Below, piece by piece: positions 16,349 through 25,134 of a DNA stretch of 64,000 bases. The stretch is taken from contig NZ_CABVHY010000020.1 of NCBI RefSeq assembly GCF_902497875.1, positions 62,001 through 126,000 of the forward strand. The letters run 5' to 3'. Within the stretch, counting starts at the first letter, position 1; each line of letters begins with the position of its first letter. The notes below the pieces were generated by a model, which was not told the DNA's origin, ran no database searches, and worked only from the letters and a program-made list of their open reading frames with translations. Source of the DNA: Pseudomonas fluorescens. Lineage in GTDB: Bacteria > Pseudomonadota > Gammaproteobacteria > Pseudomonadales > Pseudomonadaceae. A program made the translations under genes and the position numbers.

Positions 16349-16765
16349 GGTTGCCGGAAAGCAAGTTTCAATTGCTCGAGAGTAGCCCTCGCAACCGCCA
16401 ACTCCCATGCTCAAGACGGGTTTCGGTTGATGACACGCTCTCTCCCAGCGCATGTCAAAACACCGCTCAGACAAACGGTCGGGCGTCGCCATTCGGGCCT
16501 TTCAAACCTTATTCGATCAGGTTCTGCGTAACCCTCCCACGGGCGAACGGCTCGCCAATCACGCCTCGTAACGACACAAACATTTTCATAAAATTGATTT
16601 ATGAAATAAAACGTGTCATTTATAGCCCCGACAGATCACCAGAGCGATCCGGCGAGCCAGATTGCAGGCATACACCCTCGTCACCGTTGCTTTCCCCGAA
16701 ATTCGCTTTTGCCGAGCCATTTCGGGTGTCGACCATCCAAACGCCCCAACACAGGAGTCAACAAT
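16349..16765. other. Promoter region of the Aot-like operon
   Basis: No gene is supported in these 417 bases. A 23-base perfect inverted repeat at 16584-16606 sits in an AT-rich patch; the rest shows no clear motif. A frame open upstream of 16766 lacks a ribosome site. Confidence 0.5.
16584..16606. promoter_or_regulatory. Palindrome TTTCATAAA-N5-TTTATGAAA (RpiR operator candidate)
   Basis: Two perfect 9-base arms flank ATTGA. The site is 160 bases upstream of the binding-protein gene, in an AT-rich patch of an otherwise GC-rich region. RpiR-family regulators commonly bind GAAA/TTTC inverted repeats, and the operon ends with an RpiR gene. Confidence 0.6.
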
Positions 16766-17542
16766 ATGAACAAGACAGAACTTCTAGGTGCTCTGGCACT
16801 TTGCGCCTTCAGCCTCCTCGCCCACGCCGACGAAGACAGCCTGCGGATCGGGATTGAGGCCGCTTACCCACCGTTCTCCTTCAAGACTCCGGAAGGCAAT
16901 GTCAGCGGTTTCGACTACGACATCGGCAACGCCTTGTGCGAAGAGATGAAGGTCAAATGCCAATGGGTGATCCAGGAATTCGACGGCATGATCCCCTCGC
17001 TCAAAGTGCGCAAGATCGATGCGGTGCTGTCGTCGATGTCGATCACTGAGGATCGGCTGAAGTCCGTCGACTTCAGCAAAAAGTACTACCACACCCCGGG
17101 CAAGTTCGCGATGAAGGCCGGCAACGTGATCAACGACCCTTTGGTTGATCTCAAAGGCAAGAAAGTCGGAGTACAACGCTCCTCGACCTACGACCGTTTC
17201 GCCTCCGAGCAACTGGAGAAAGCCGGGGTCGAGGTGGTGCGCTACTCGGCTCAGAATGAAGCCTTCCTCGACCTGGTCTCGGGTCGCCTGGATGCCACCC
17301 TCGCCGACATCGTCAACACCGACGAAAGCTTTATCAAAACTCCGGCCGGCAAAGGGTTTGCGCTGGTAGGACCGGACATCAACGACCCGAAATACTTCGG
17401 TCGTGGCGCCGGGATCGCCGTGCGTAAAGGCGATAGCGTCAACGCTGCGCGCCTGAGCAGTGCGATTGACGCCATCCGCGCCAATGGCAAGTACCAGCAA
17501 GTGATGGCCAAGTACTTCGCCTTCGATATCTACGGCCAATAA
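16766..17542 (+). CDS. Amino-acid ABC transporter substrate-binding protein (AotJ-like)
   Basis: A 258-aa periplasmic binding protein. A signal peptide ends at about residue 21 (LLAHA). The mature start RIGIEAAYPPFSFKTPEG and the segment VGVQRSSTYDRFA follow the basic/polar amino acid family (AotJ, ArgT, HisJ). AGGAG precedes ATG 16766. Gene order here (binding protein, permease, permease, M14 hydrolase, ATPase) equals the P. aeruginosa aotJQMOP arginine/ornithine operon. A RpiR gene replaces argR, so this is probably a paralogous operon for a related or modified amino acid. Confidence 0.9.
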   Translation: MNKTELLGALALCAFSLLAHADEDSLRIGIEAAYPPFSFKTPEGNVSGFDYDIGNALCEEMKVKCQWVIQEFDGMIPSLKVRKIDAVLSSMSITEDRLKSVDFSKKYYHTPGKFAMKAGNVINDPLVDLKGKKVGVQRSSTYDRFASEQLEKAGVEVVRYSAQNEAFLDLVSGRLDATLADIVNTDESFIKTPAGKGFALVGPDINDPKYFGRGAGIAVRKGDSVNAARLSSAIDAIRANGKYQQVMAKYFAFDIYGQ

Positions 17543-17633
17543 CCCTTCACCCGTAACCCCGGCGCCGGCCCGTGCAGGCGCCGTCTTTGGCTTGTCCCGC
17601 GCGCCTCCCGGCGCTGGTTTGAGGAACTTCATC

Positions 17634-18323
17634 ATGCTTCACGGCTACGGATCGAGCATTCTCGATGGCGCCTGGCTGACTATAAACCTGGCCCTGACCT
17701 CCATGGCCATGGCCATTGCTTTAGGCCTGATCGGTGCTGCCTTTCGGCTATCGCCGCTCAAATGGCTGGCGATGTTGGGCGAAGGCTATACCACCCTTAT
17801 TCGCGGCATCCCTGATCTGGTGTTGATCCTGCTGATCTTCTACGGCGGCCAGGACCTGGTGAACCGCATTGCCCTGGCGCTGGGTTACACCCGCTATATC
17901 GACATCAATCCGTTTATCGCCGGCGTCTGCACCATGGGCTTCATCTTCGGCGCTTATCTCTCGGAAACCTTTCGCGGCGCCTTTATGGCGATTCCCAAAG
18001 GCCAGGGCGAGGCTGGCGCCGCCTATGGCATGAGTAGCGCGCAGATGTTCTGGCGGATTCTGGTGCCACAGATGATTCGTTTCGCCATTCCCGGGTTCAC
18101 CAACAACTGGTTGGTGCTGACCAAATCCACCGCGCTGATCTCGGTGATCGGCTTGCAGGACATGATGTTCAAGGCCAAGAACGCAGCGGACGCGACCCAT
18201 GAGCCGTTTACCTTTTTCCTCGCGGTAGCGGCGCTTTATCTGATGCTCACCAGCCTGTCGTTGCTGGTGCTGCGTTACCTGGAAAAACACTACTCGGTCG
18301 GCATCAAAGCCGCCGAGCTGTGA
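17634..18323 (+). CDS. Amino-acid ABC transporter permease (AotQ/HisQ-like)
   Basis: A 229-aa inner-membrane permease with about five helices. It has the HisM/HisQ-type start GAWLTINLALTSM and the EAA coupling motif in GEAGAAYGMSSAQMFWRILVP, the loop that touches the ATPase. GAGGAAC precedes ATG 17634. It is 91 bases downstream of the binding-protein gene and 13 bases before the second permease; the two should form the transmembrane channel. Confidence 0.92.
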   Translation: MLHGYGSSILDGAWLTINLALTSMAMAIALGLIGAAFRLSPLKWLAMLGEGYTTLIRGIPDLVLILLIFYGGQDLVNRIALALGYTRYIDINPFIAGVCTMGFIFGAYLSETFRGAFMAIPKGQGEAGAAYGMSSAQMFWRILVPQMIRFAIPGFTNNWLVLTKSTALISVIGLQDMMFKAKNAADATHEPFTFFLAVAALYLMLTSLSLLVLRYLEKHYSVGIKAAEL

Positions 18324-18336
18324 TTGGAGCGAACCG

Positions 18337-19035
18337 ATGATTCTCGACTACAACGTGATTTGGGAAAATCTGCCGCTGTATTTCAACGGCGCCTTGCTGA
18401 CCCTCAAGGTGCTGCTGATTTCCCTGGCCGTCGGCCTGGTGCTGGCCATTCCCTTGGCGCTGATGCGGGTCTCCCGCTCACCGCTGATCAACTTCCCCGC
18501 CTGGCTCTACACCTACGTGATTCGTGGCACGCCGATGCTGGTGCAGTTGTTCCTCATCTACTACGGCCTGGCGCAGTTCGAAGCGGTACGCCAGAGCGTG
18601 CTCTGGCCGTATCTGTCCAGCGCGACCTTTTGTGCCTGCCTGGCCTTCGCGATCAATACCAGCGCCTACAGCGCGGAACTGCTGGCCGGCAGCCTGAAGT
18701 CCACGGCCCACGGCGAGATCGAAGCCGCCAGGGCCATGGGCATGTCGCGCTTTACCCTGTATCGAAGGATTCTCCTGCCATCGGCCTTGCGCCGGGCGCT
18801 TCCGCAATACAGCAACGAAGTGTTGATGATGCTGCAAACCACCAGCCTGGCGTCCATCGTCACTCTGGTGGACATCACCGGCGCGGCACGCACAGTCAGC
18901 GCGCGGTTCTATCTGCCGTTCGAGGCATTCATTACTGCGGGTCTGATCTACCTGGTCCTGACCTTCATCCTGGTTCGTCTGTTCAAGCTGGCCGAACGCC
19001 GCTGGCTGGCGTACCTGGCACCCCGCAAGCACTAA
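18337..19035 (+). CDS. Amino-acid ABC transporter permease (AotM/HisM-like)
   Basis: A 232-aa permease, second half of the channel heterodimer. It has a YVIRGTPMLVQLFLIYYG segment typical of polar amino acid permeases and an EAA loop in HGEIEAARAMGMSRFTLYRR. TTGGAGCG precedes the ATG. It lies 13 bases after the first permease and 8 bases before the hydrolase gene, consistent with one transcript. Confidence 0.92.
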   Translation: MILDYNVIWENLPLYFNGALLTLKVLLISLAVGLVLAIPLALMRVSRSPLINFPAWLYTYVIRGTPMLVQLFLIYYGLAQFEAVRQSVLWPYLSSATFCACLAFAINTSAYSAELLAGSLKSTAHGEIEAARAMGMSRFTLYRRILLPSALRRALPQYSNEVLMMLQTTSLASIVTLVDITGAARTVSARFYLPFEAFITAGLIYLVLTFILVRLFKLAERRWLAYLAPRKH

Positions 19036-19043
19036 GGAATTTT

Positions 19044-20156
19044 ATGCAGCACATTCAATACCTGTTGCCGTGGAGCGCCTCGGGCACTGAGCGGCACCTA
19101 TCGCTGTTTCGTTTTGGCAGCGGCCCGCGCAAGGCTTACATCCAGGCTACCTTGCATGCCGACGAGCTGCCGGGGATGCGCGTCGCCGTCGAACTCAAGC
19201 ACCGCCTGCGCGAGCTGGAAGAGCAAGGCCGGTTGACCGGGGTGATCGAACTGGTGCCGCTGGCCAATCCGATCGGGATTGGGCAGATGTTCCAGGCCAC
19301 CCATCAGGGTCGTTTCGAGTTCTCCAGCGGCAAGAACTTCAATCGTGAATTCCCGGAACTGGCTGACGCCGTGGCGCCGCTGTTGGAAGGCCGGCTGGGC
19401 GAGGATGCCGACGCCAACGTCGCACTCATCCGCCGCGCCATGGCCGAGGTCATCCGGGACCTGCCTGCGCCCACCTCGGAACTCGATGGCCTGCGTCGCC
19501 TGCTGTTGCAGCATGCCTGCGATGCCGACCTAGTGCTCGACCTGCACTGCGACTTTGAGTCGATCATGCTGCTCTACGCCATGCCGCAAAACTGGCCACG
19601 CCTGCGTTCATTGGCCGCGCGCCTGGAAGCGGGTGCCGCGCTGCTGGCCGAGGGCGCGGGTGGCAATGCCTTTGATGAAGCCTGCGCAATCCCTTGGCTG
19701 CAGCTGGCCGAGCGTTTTGCCCAGGCCAACATTCCGCTGGCATGCGTGGCCACCACCATTGAATTGCGCGGCATGGCTGACACCGAACGCGAGCAATGCA
19801 TCGAGAGTGCGCAGGCCATTCTCGGCTATCTCGCCGAGCAGGGCCTGATCAGTGGCGACTGGCCGGCCGCTCCAGCGACCTGTTGTGAAGCGACGCCATT
19901 TGCCGGTGCGCAGTACGCCTATGCCCCGCATCCGGGCGTGGTGAGTTTTCTGCAACCGGTGGGTGCCAGGGTCAAGGTCGGCGATCCGCTGTTCGAAGTG
20001 CTCGACCCACTGACCGATCGTCACAGCGTGGTATGCGCCAGTACCGACGGCGTCCTGTATGCCCGCGAACGCCTGCGTTTTGCCCAGCCCGGCCTGTGGC
20101 TGGCCAAAGTGGCCGGCAGTACCCCTATTCGCCAGGGTCGCTTGCTCAGCGACTGA
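19044..20156 (+). CDS. M14-family zinc hydrolase, AotO-like (succinylglutamate desuccinylase/aspartoacylase family)
   Basis: A 370-aa protein of the AstE/AspA group of M14 metallohydrolases. Probable zinc ligands are His38 and Glu41 in LHADELPG and His168 in LDLHCDFES. The C-terminal third (PGVVSFLQPVGARVKVGDPLFEVLDP) resembles a lipoyl/biotinyl-like barrel seen in DoeB and AotO. No signal peptide, so cytoplasmic. Lying inside an amino-acid uptake operon, it may remove an acyl group from an imported N-acyl amino acid; AotO itself has no proven reaction that I know of. AAGGAATTTT precedes the ATG. Confidence 0.82.
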   Translation: MQHIQYLLPWSASGTERHLSLFRFGSGPRKAYIQATLHADELPGMRVAVELKHRLRELEEQGRLTGVIELVPLANPIGIGQMFQATHQGRFEFSSGKNFNREFPELADAVAPLLEGRLGEDADANVALIRRAMAEVIRDLPAPTSELDGLRRLLLQHACDADLVLDLHCDFESIMLLYAMPQNWPRLRSLAARLEAGAALLAEGAGGNAFDEACAIPWLQLAERFAQANIPLACVATTIELRGMADTEREQCIESAQAILGYLAEQGLISGDWPAAPATCCEATPFAGAQYAYAPHPGVVSFLQPVGARVKVGDPLFEVLDPLTDRHSVVCASTDGVLYARERLRFAQPGLWLAKVAGSTPIRQGRLLSD

Positions 20157-20174
20157 TTCCAGAGAGTGCAAACC

Positions 20175-20939
20175 ATGTACAAACTTGAAGTTCAGGATCT
20201 ATACAAAAGCTACGGCACCCACGAAGTGCTAAAGGGTGTGTCCCTGGAGGCGAAAGCCGGTGACGTGATCAGCATCATCGGCTCCAGCGGCTCGGGCAAA
20301 AGCACGTTCCTGCGTTGCATCAACCTGCTGGAGCAACCCAACGCGGGCAACATTGTGCTCAATGGCGAACAACTCAAGCTGGTGAGCAACAAGCTCGGCG
20401 GGCTCAAGGCCGCCGAGCCCAAACAGTTGCAGCGCATGCGTTCGCGCCTGGCGATGGTGTTCCAGCACTTCAACCTCTGGTCCCACATGAGTGCCCTGGA
20501 AAACGTCATGGAGGCACCGGTGCATGTACTGGGTATGGGCAAGAAGGAAGCCAGGGAAAAGGCCGAGCACTACCTGAACAAGGTCGGCGTGGCACACCGC
20601 ATGAACGCCTTCCCGGCGCACATGTCGGGCGGCGAGCAGCAGCGTGTGGCGATTGCCCGGGCGCTGGCCATGGAACCGGAAGTGATGCTGTTCGATGAGC
20701 CGACGTCGGCCCTCGACCCCGAGCTGGTCGGCGAAGTGCTCAAGGTTATGCAGGATCTCGCCCTGGAGGGCCGCACCATGGTGGTCGTGACCCATGAAAT
20801 GGGCTTCGCCCGCGAGGTCTCGAATCAGCTGGTGTTCCTCCACAAGGGTCAGGTCGAAGAGCGCGGCAACCCACGCGAAGTGCTGGTAAAGCCTCAGTCC
20901 GAGCGTCTCCAGCAGTTCCTGGCGGGCAGCTTGAAGTAA
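20175..20939 (+). CDS. Amino-acid ABC transporter ATP-binding protein (AotP/HisP-like)
   Basis: A 254-aa ATPase with Walker A GSSGSGKST, the signature MSGGEQQRVAIARAL, Walker B VMLFDEPTSALD and the switch His in VVVTHEMG. The HisP-type insertion between Walker A and the Q-loop is present. ATG 20175 is favoured; an in-frame GTG three codons upstream also exists. It energises the import system encoded just upstream. Confidence 0.93.
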   Translation: MYKLEVQDLYKSYGTHEVLKGVSLEAKAGDVISIIGSSGSGKSTFLRCINLLEQPNAGNIVLNGEQLKLVSNKLGGLKAAEPKQLQRMRSRLAMVFQHFNLWSHMSALENVMEAPVHVLGMGKKEAREKAEHYLNKVGVAHRMNAFPAHMSGGEQQRVAIARALAMEPEVMLFDEPTSALDPELVGEVLKVMQDLALEGRTMVVVTHEMGFAREVSNQLVFLHKGQVEERGNPREVLVKPQSERLQQFLAGSLK

Positions 20940-21041
20940 CCCGCCGGCCTTGGCCGTCCCTTGGTTCAGCGCTCTACACCAAGGGTCGGCTTCGGATACA
21001 CTCCAGCCCTCCTTATGCCATCAGGAAATGTTGATCCGGAT

Positions 21042-21953
21042 ATGCCGAGCCCCTCGAAAAACACCACGGTCTATGCCGCGCCGGTGATGCGCAAACTGGC
21101 GGAAATCCTTGCCGATCTGCAGCCGTCGCTGCGCAAGGTAGCGGACTTCATCCTGCGTCATCCGCTGCGGGCGGCGACGCTGACCATCGAGGAGATGGCG
21201 CAGGAAACCAACACCTCGCCGGCGGCGGTCAATCGCTTGGCCAAGGCGCTGGACCTGGGGGGCTACACCGGCATGAAAGCCGAACTGGTGGCGACGTTGC
21301 AGCAGATGGTCTCGCCGGTCGACAAACTGCGCAACGAACTGGCGCACCGCCCCGGTGGTGCATTCGGCCTGCATGAGCAAATCCAGAGCGCCAGCAGCAA
21401 CCTCGCCACCACCGACACCAACAACCATCCAGACACCTTTGAAGCCTTCGTCAGCAGCCTGATCCGGGCCCGCAAGATCTACATCCTGGGCTTTGGTAAC
21501 AGCGTCTATCTTGCTGGCCTGGCGGCCTCGACCCTGATGCCCTTCTGTGCCGATGCCACGGCCATCAGCATGGAGGGCGGTAACGAAAACGCCGCCTACC
21601 GCCTGGCAGCGATCACTGACCAGGACGTATTGCTGGCGATCTCGCTGCCGCGTTACTCCCTCGACACCTTGCAGCTCGCACGTTTTGCCCATGAACGCGG
21701 CGCCTCGGTGCTGGCGATCACCGACTCACCCGCCTCGCCATTGACCCCGATTGCCCGGCACGTGTTATTTGCCCCGGCCGACCACCCGGTATTGACCAGC
21801 TCCAACATCGCCGTGCTCGCGTTGATCGAAGGGCTGGTGGCGGGAGTGATGGCGCGCAACAAAGAAGCCGTGAAGCTGGCGACCGAATTGACCGAAAGCG
21901 TGATGTCTTACCTGCATATGCCAGACAGCGGCAAATCCCCGAAAAAGCGCTAG
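21042..21953 (+). CDS. RpiR/MurR-family regulator with SIS domain
   Basis: A 303-aa regulator. The N-terminal HTH_6 domain (about residues 15-90) includes MAQETNTSPAAVNRLAKALDLGGY. A SIS phosphosugar-binding-type domain (about 120-260) includes YILGFGNSVYLAGLAA and VLLAISLPRYS. The start is uncertain: ATG 21042 and an in-frame ATG at 21015 both have weak ribosome sites. It follows the ABC ATPase gene by 102 bases. As the last gene of the cluster it probably controls the operon through the palindrome at 16584-16606. Confidence 0.85.
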   Translation: MPSPSKNTTVYAAPVMRKLAEILADLQPSLRKVADFILRHPLRAATLTIEEMAQETNTSPAAVNRLAKALDLGGYTGMKAELVATLQQMVSPVDKLRNELAHRPGGAFGLHEQIQSASSNLATTDTNNHPDTFEAFVSSLIRARKIYILGFGNSVYLAGLAASTLMPFCADATAISMEGGNENAAYRLAAITDQDVLLAISLPRYSLDTLQLARFAHERGASVLAITDSPASPLTPIARHVLFAPADHPVLTSSNIAVLALIEGLVAGVMARNKEAVKLATELTESVMSYLHMPDSGKSPKKR

Positions 21954-22001
21954 GTGTACGCAATACCTGCACAACCGTGATGTTGCGCAGATACACCAAT
22001 C

Positions 22002-22094
22002 CTGTAGGAGCTGCCGCAGGCTGCGATCTTTTGATCTTGATCTTCGACGGTCTTCAAAACCGCCAAAAGATCGCAGGCTGCGCCAGCTCCTACC
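22002..22094. repeat. REP doublet, family B
   Basis: GTAGGAGCTGCCGCAGGCTG at the left is mirrored by CAGGCTGCGCCAGCTCCTAC at the right, with GATCTTTTGATC-type inner arms. It lies between the convergent RpiR gene and cobS and may act as a shared transcript end. Confidence 0.85.
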
Positions 22095-22104
22095 TGAGAA
22101 TCTT

Positions 22105-22836
22105 TCAGGCCAACGCCAACCCCACCAAAACTGCAACTTCCAACAATTCCAGCAGCGCTCCGGCGGTATCTCCCGTGGTCCCGCCCAGGCGCCTCAGCAT
22201 CACTTGCCGCAACCAGAAGAACACCACTCCCGTCAGCACCACGGCAAACACACCGAGCCACCCGGCAATCAACACACAGACCAGCACACTCAGCAGCAAC
22301 ACCTGTTTCCCGGCCAGACGCGGCAGATGATCAGCCAGCGCCTGGCCCAGCCCACCAGCTCGCACGTAGGGCGTGGTCAGGAACAAGCCGAGCATTGCAC
22401 TGCGGCCGAGCAATGGCGCCAGCAGCAAGGCAACGCTGTGCTGCTGCTCGATCAACGCCAGCAGCGCGCTGAATTTGAGCAACAGCACCAGCACCAGGGT
22501 GACCACGGCAATCGGTCCGCTGCGCGGGTCCTTCATGATGGTCAGGGTTCGTTCACGATCGCCAAAGCCACCGAGCCAGGCATCGGCACTGTCAGCCAGA
22601 CCATCGAGATGCAACCCACCGCTGAGCAACACCCAGGCGGTCAGCAGCAATGCCGCGTGTAACAACAACGGGGTGCCCGCCAGCAGCCAATTCAGCGCCC
22701 ACAACAGCGCGCCGAACAGCAATCCCACCAGCGGATAAAACAGCAATGAACGCCCCAGTTCCTGCGGCTGCGGCATCCCTGGCAGACGAATCGGCAAGCT
22801 GCTGAGAAATTGCAGGGCGATCCAGAAAGGCAACAT
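22105..22836 (-). CDS. cobS: Adenosylcobinamide-GDP ribazoletransferase (cobalamin synthase)
   Basis: A 243-aa integral membrane enzyme that joins adenosylcobinamide-GDP and alpha-ribazole (phosphate), the last assembly step of cobalamin. It begins with an IALQFLSSLPIR helix and has the GGLHLDGLADSADAWLGG segment with Asp residues expected at the active site, plus DPRSG. Last gene of the ten-gene cobalamin operon, two bases after the cobC stop; a REP doublet follows. Confidence 0.95.
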   Translation of the reverse strand: MLPFWIALQFLSSLPIRLPGMPQPQELGRSLLFYPLVGLLFGALLWALNWLLAGTPLLLHAALLLTAWVLLSGGLHLDGLADSADAWLGGFGDRERTLTIMKDPRSGPIAVVTLVLVLLLKFSALLALIEQQHSVALLLAPLLGRSAMLGLFLTTPYVRAGGLGQALADHLPRLAGKQVLLLSVLVCVLIAGWLGVFAVVLTGVVFFWLRQVMLRRLGGTTGDTAGALLELLEVAVLVGLALA

Positions 22837-22838
22837 GT

Positions 22839-23414
22839 TCAGGCGTCTTCCCTGAGCACGGCATTGGCCTCGACCCGCAGCGAGAACAGCGCGCCATGAC
22901 CGACCTCGACGTTGAGCAATTGCTCGCGGGGCAAGCCCCGGGCCTGGGTCAGTAGCAGGCGCATCACCCCGCCATGACTGATCAACAACAGCCGTTCCCC
23001 GGCATAGCTGCGATGCAGTCGCTCGACCGCCGCCAGCACCCGCGCCGAAAACGCCGTCACCGGCTCGCCCTCAGGCGGGGTGAACCCGTAAGGGTCGGCC
23101 CAGAACAAACCCAAGGCGTGGGCATCGGTTTCCATCAGGGCCGCTGCGCTTTGCCCTTCCCAGGCGCCGAAGTGCAATTCCTGCAGGTCCTTGTCCAGCG
23201 TTACCGGCAGGCCGAGACGGATGCCCAGCTCATCGGCGAACCGCGCGCAACGTTGCAGCGGCGAACTGACCAATCGATCCCAGGGTCCCTTGGCCAGCAC
23301 CGCGGCGCGCATCTGTTCCCAGCCCCTGGCCGTCAGCGCGTCATCCAGGCTGCCGCGCAAACCGCCACCGAGTTCGGTTTCGCCGTGGCGCAGCAGATCC
23401 AGATGCAAGGTCAT
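22839..23414 (-). CDS. cobC: Alpha-ribazole phosphatase family protein
   Basis: A 191-aa histidine phosphatase. The catalytic motif LRHGETE is at residues 8-14, and the second conserved His is in LLISHGGVMR. In cobalamin synthesis it removes the phosphate from alpha-ribazole-5'-phosphate or from cobalamin phosphate. Its ATG overlaps the cobT stop as ATGA, and cobS follows after two bases. The symbol follows Salmonella usage. Confidence 0.92.
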   Translation of the reverse strand: MTLHLDLLRHGETELGGGLRGSLDDALTARGWEQMRAAVLAKGPWDRLVSSPLQRCARFADELGIRLGLPVTLDKDLQELHFGAWEGQSAAALMETDAHALGLFWADPYGFTPPEGEPVTAFSARVLAAVERLHRSYAGERLLLISHGGVMRLLLTQARGLPREQLLNVEVGHGALFSLRVEANAVLREDA

Positions 23415-24466
23415 GCCGGACGATCCGCCACGGCGGCTTCGGCAAACGTCGCCATCTGCCCGTGCAGCTCGCAGGCCAGGCGCAGCAAGGGCACGGCCAA
23501 TGCGGCCCCGCTGCCCTCGCCCAGGCGTAGGCCCAGATCCAGCAGCGGCTCGGCCTTGAGTGTCTCAAGCACATGCCGATGACCCGGTTCGGCACCGCGA
23601 TGACCGAACAGCAACCACTCGCGGCTCGGCGGATTCAAACGCACCGCGACCAACGCCGCGACGCTGCAGATAAACCCGTCCACCAGCACCGCCACGCCTT
23701 CCTGGGCGCAAGCCAGATAAGCGCCGACCAACGCCGCGATCTCGAAGCCACCGAGATTGAACAATGTCTGCAAGGCATCGCCGCGCTGGGCCCCATGCAA
23801 TGTCAGAGCGCGCTCGATAACCTGGGCTTTATGGCTGACACCCGCGGCATCCAGACCGGTGCCTGGCCCGACCAGATGCGCTACCGGGCAATCGAGCAAG
23901 GCGCACGCCACGGCGCTGGCAGCGGTGGTATTGCCGATGCCCATCTCGCCACCAATAAACAGCTCGGCACCCGCCGCAAGGGCGCGGCGCACGCTGTCAC
24001 GTCCAGCCTGCAGCGCGAGTTCGCCCTGGGCGTGAGTCATGGCCGGGGCGTTGACGAAGTTCTGCGTGCCCGCGCCAATGTTCAGGTGCCGCACGCCCGG
24101 CAGGTTCAGCGAAGGGTTGACGGTCCCCAGATCGACCACTTCCAGTTGCGCGCCCAGTTGCCGCGCCAACACGCTGATCGCCGCACCGCCGTTGACGAAG
24201 TTGTGCAGCATCTGCCCGGTGACTTCCTGGGGGAACGCCGAAACGCCCTCGGCGACCACGCCATGGTCGCCGGCGAAAATCGCAATCCACAGCTGATTCA
24301 GGCTCGGCTTGACCTGCCCTTGCAACCCGGCCAGCTGCACCGCGATCGACTCAAGCCGGCCCAGGGAACCGGCCGGCTTGGTCAGCTGCTGCTGACGGGC
24401 TGCGGCCTGTTCGTAAGCTTGCGCGTCGATCGCTTTGCACGGGTTCAGCCACCAGCAATTACTCAT
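23411..24466 (-). CDS. cobT: Nicotinate-nucleotide--dimethylbenzimidazole phosphoribosyltransferase
   Basis: A 351-aa enzyme that makes alpha-ribazole-5'-phosphate from dimethylbenzimidazole and nicotinate mononucleotide. Family segments: KPAGSLGRLE near the start, FAGDHGVVAEGVSAFP, GEMGIGNTT and LRLGEGSGAALA near the end, the last holding the catalytic Glu. ATG 24466 has AGGAA upstream and overlaps the cobU stop; a longer frame upstream is not conserved. Acts with BluB, encoded in the same operon. Confidence 0.95.
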   Translation of the reverse strand: MSNCWWLNPCKAIDAQAYEQAAARQQQLTKPAGSLGRLESIAVQLAGLQGQVKPSLNQLWIAIFAGDHGVVAEGVSAFPQEVTGQMLHNFVNGGAAISVLARQLGAQLEVVDLGTVNPSLNLPGVRHLNIGAGTQNFVNAPAMTHAQGELALQAGRDSVRRALAAGAELFIGGEMGIGNTTAASAVACALLDCPVAHLVGPGTGLDAAGVSHKAQVIERALTLHGAQRGDALQTLFNLGGFEIAALVGAYLACAQEGVAVLVDGFICSVAALVAVRLNPPSREWLLFGHRGAEPGHRHVLETLKAEPLLDLGLRLGEGSGAALAVPLLRLACELHGQMATFAEAAVADRPA

Positions 24467-24984
24467 AACGCAGTTCCTTTCAAAGTCAGGGGCAGGCCGG
24501 CGACGGTCAATACAACACGCTGACAGCGCTCGGCGAGGGCTTGATGCAACCAACCGGCTTCATCGACATAGCGCCGAGTCAATTCGCCCAGTGGCACGAC
24601 GCCCATACCGGTTTCGTTGCTGACAAAGATGATTTCGCCCGGCAATGACGCCAGGCACTCCAGCAGCGCCTCGCGCTCAGCCATCAGGCGTTCGGGGTTG
24701 TCCAGCATCAGCAGGTTGGTCAACCACAGGGTCAGGCAATCCACCAGCAAGCAGCCTTCGGCGCTCGCGGTTTCGCGCAGCACTCGGGCCAGTTCCAGCG
24801 GCTCTTCGATCAGCGCCCATTCGGCGGGACGACGGGCACGGTGATGGGCGACCCGCTCGCTCATTTCGCCGTCCAGCGGCTGGCTGGTGGCGATGTATGT
24901 CACCGTCAGGCCGCTATCGGACGCGAGTTTTTCAGCCAGGCGACTTTTGCCGGAGCGGGCGCCGCCGAGGATCAGTTGCAGCAT
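24463..24984 (-). CDS. cobU: Adenosylcobinamide kinase/adenosylcobinamide-phosphate guanylyltransferase
   Basis: A 173-aa bifunctional enzyme (CobP in Pseudomonas denitrificans naming). The P-loop GGARSGKS starts at residue 7; the GTP-attacking His lies in VAHHRARRP. VSNETGMGVVPLG is the usual later motif. It phosphorylates adenosylcobinamide and activates it with GTP for CobS. It is separated from cobQ by a REP doublet, the only long gap in the operon, and overlaps cobT by four bases. Confidence 0.94.
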   Translation of the reverse strand: MLQLILGGARSGKSRLAEKLASDSGLTVTYIATSQPLDGEMSERVAHHRARRPAEWALIEEPLELARVLRETASAEGCLLVDCLTLWLTNLLMLDNPERLMAEREALLECLASLPGEIIFVSNETGMGVVPLGELTRRYVDEAGWLHQALAERCQRVVLTVAGLPLTLKGTAL

Positions 24985-25023
24985 CTTTGAAATCCCTTAG
25001 TTGGCGGTGAGGCTACTGCCCCC

Positions 25024-25116
25024 ATCGCGAGCAAGCTCGCTCCCACACTGGACCGAGTTCAGGCATAAATTTTCTGTCCACCACCAATCAAATGTGGGAG
25101 CGCGCTTGCTCGCGAT
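25024..25116. repeat. REP doublet, family A, inside the cobalamin operon
   Basis: ATCGCGAGCAAGCTCGCTC and its inverted copy GAGCGCGCTTGCTCGCGAT flank a 40-50-base spacer between cobQ and cobU. In the transcript it would fold into a long hairpin and could change the stability of the mRNA on either side. Confidence 0.85.
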
Positions 25117-25134
25117 GAGGGCATAACATTCACC

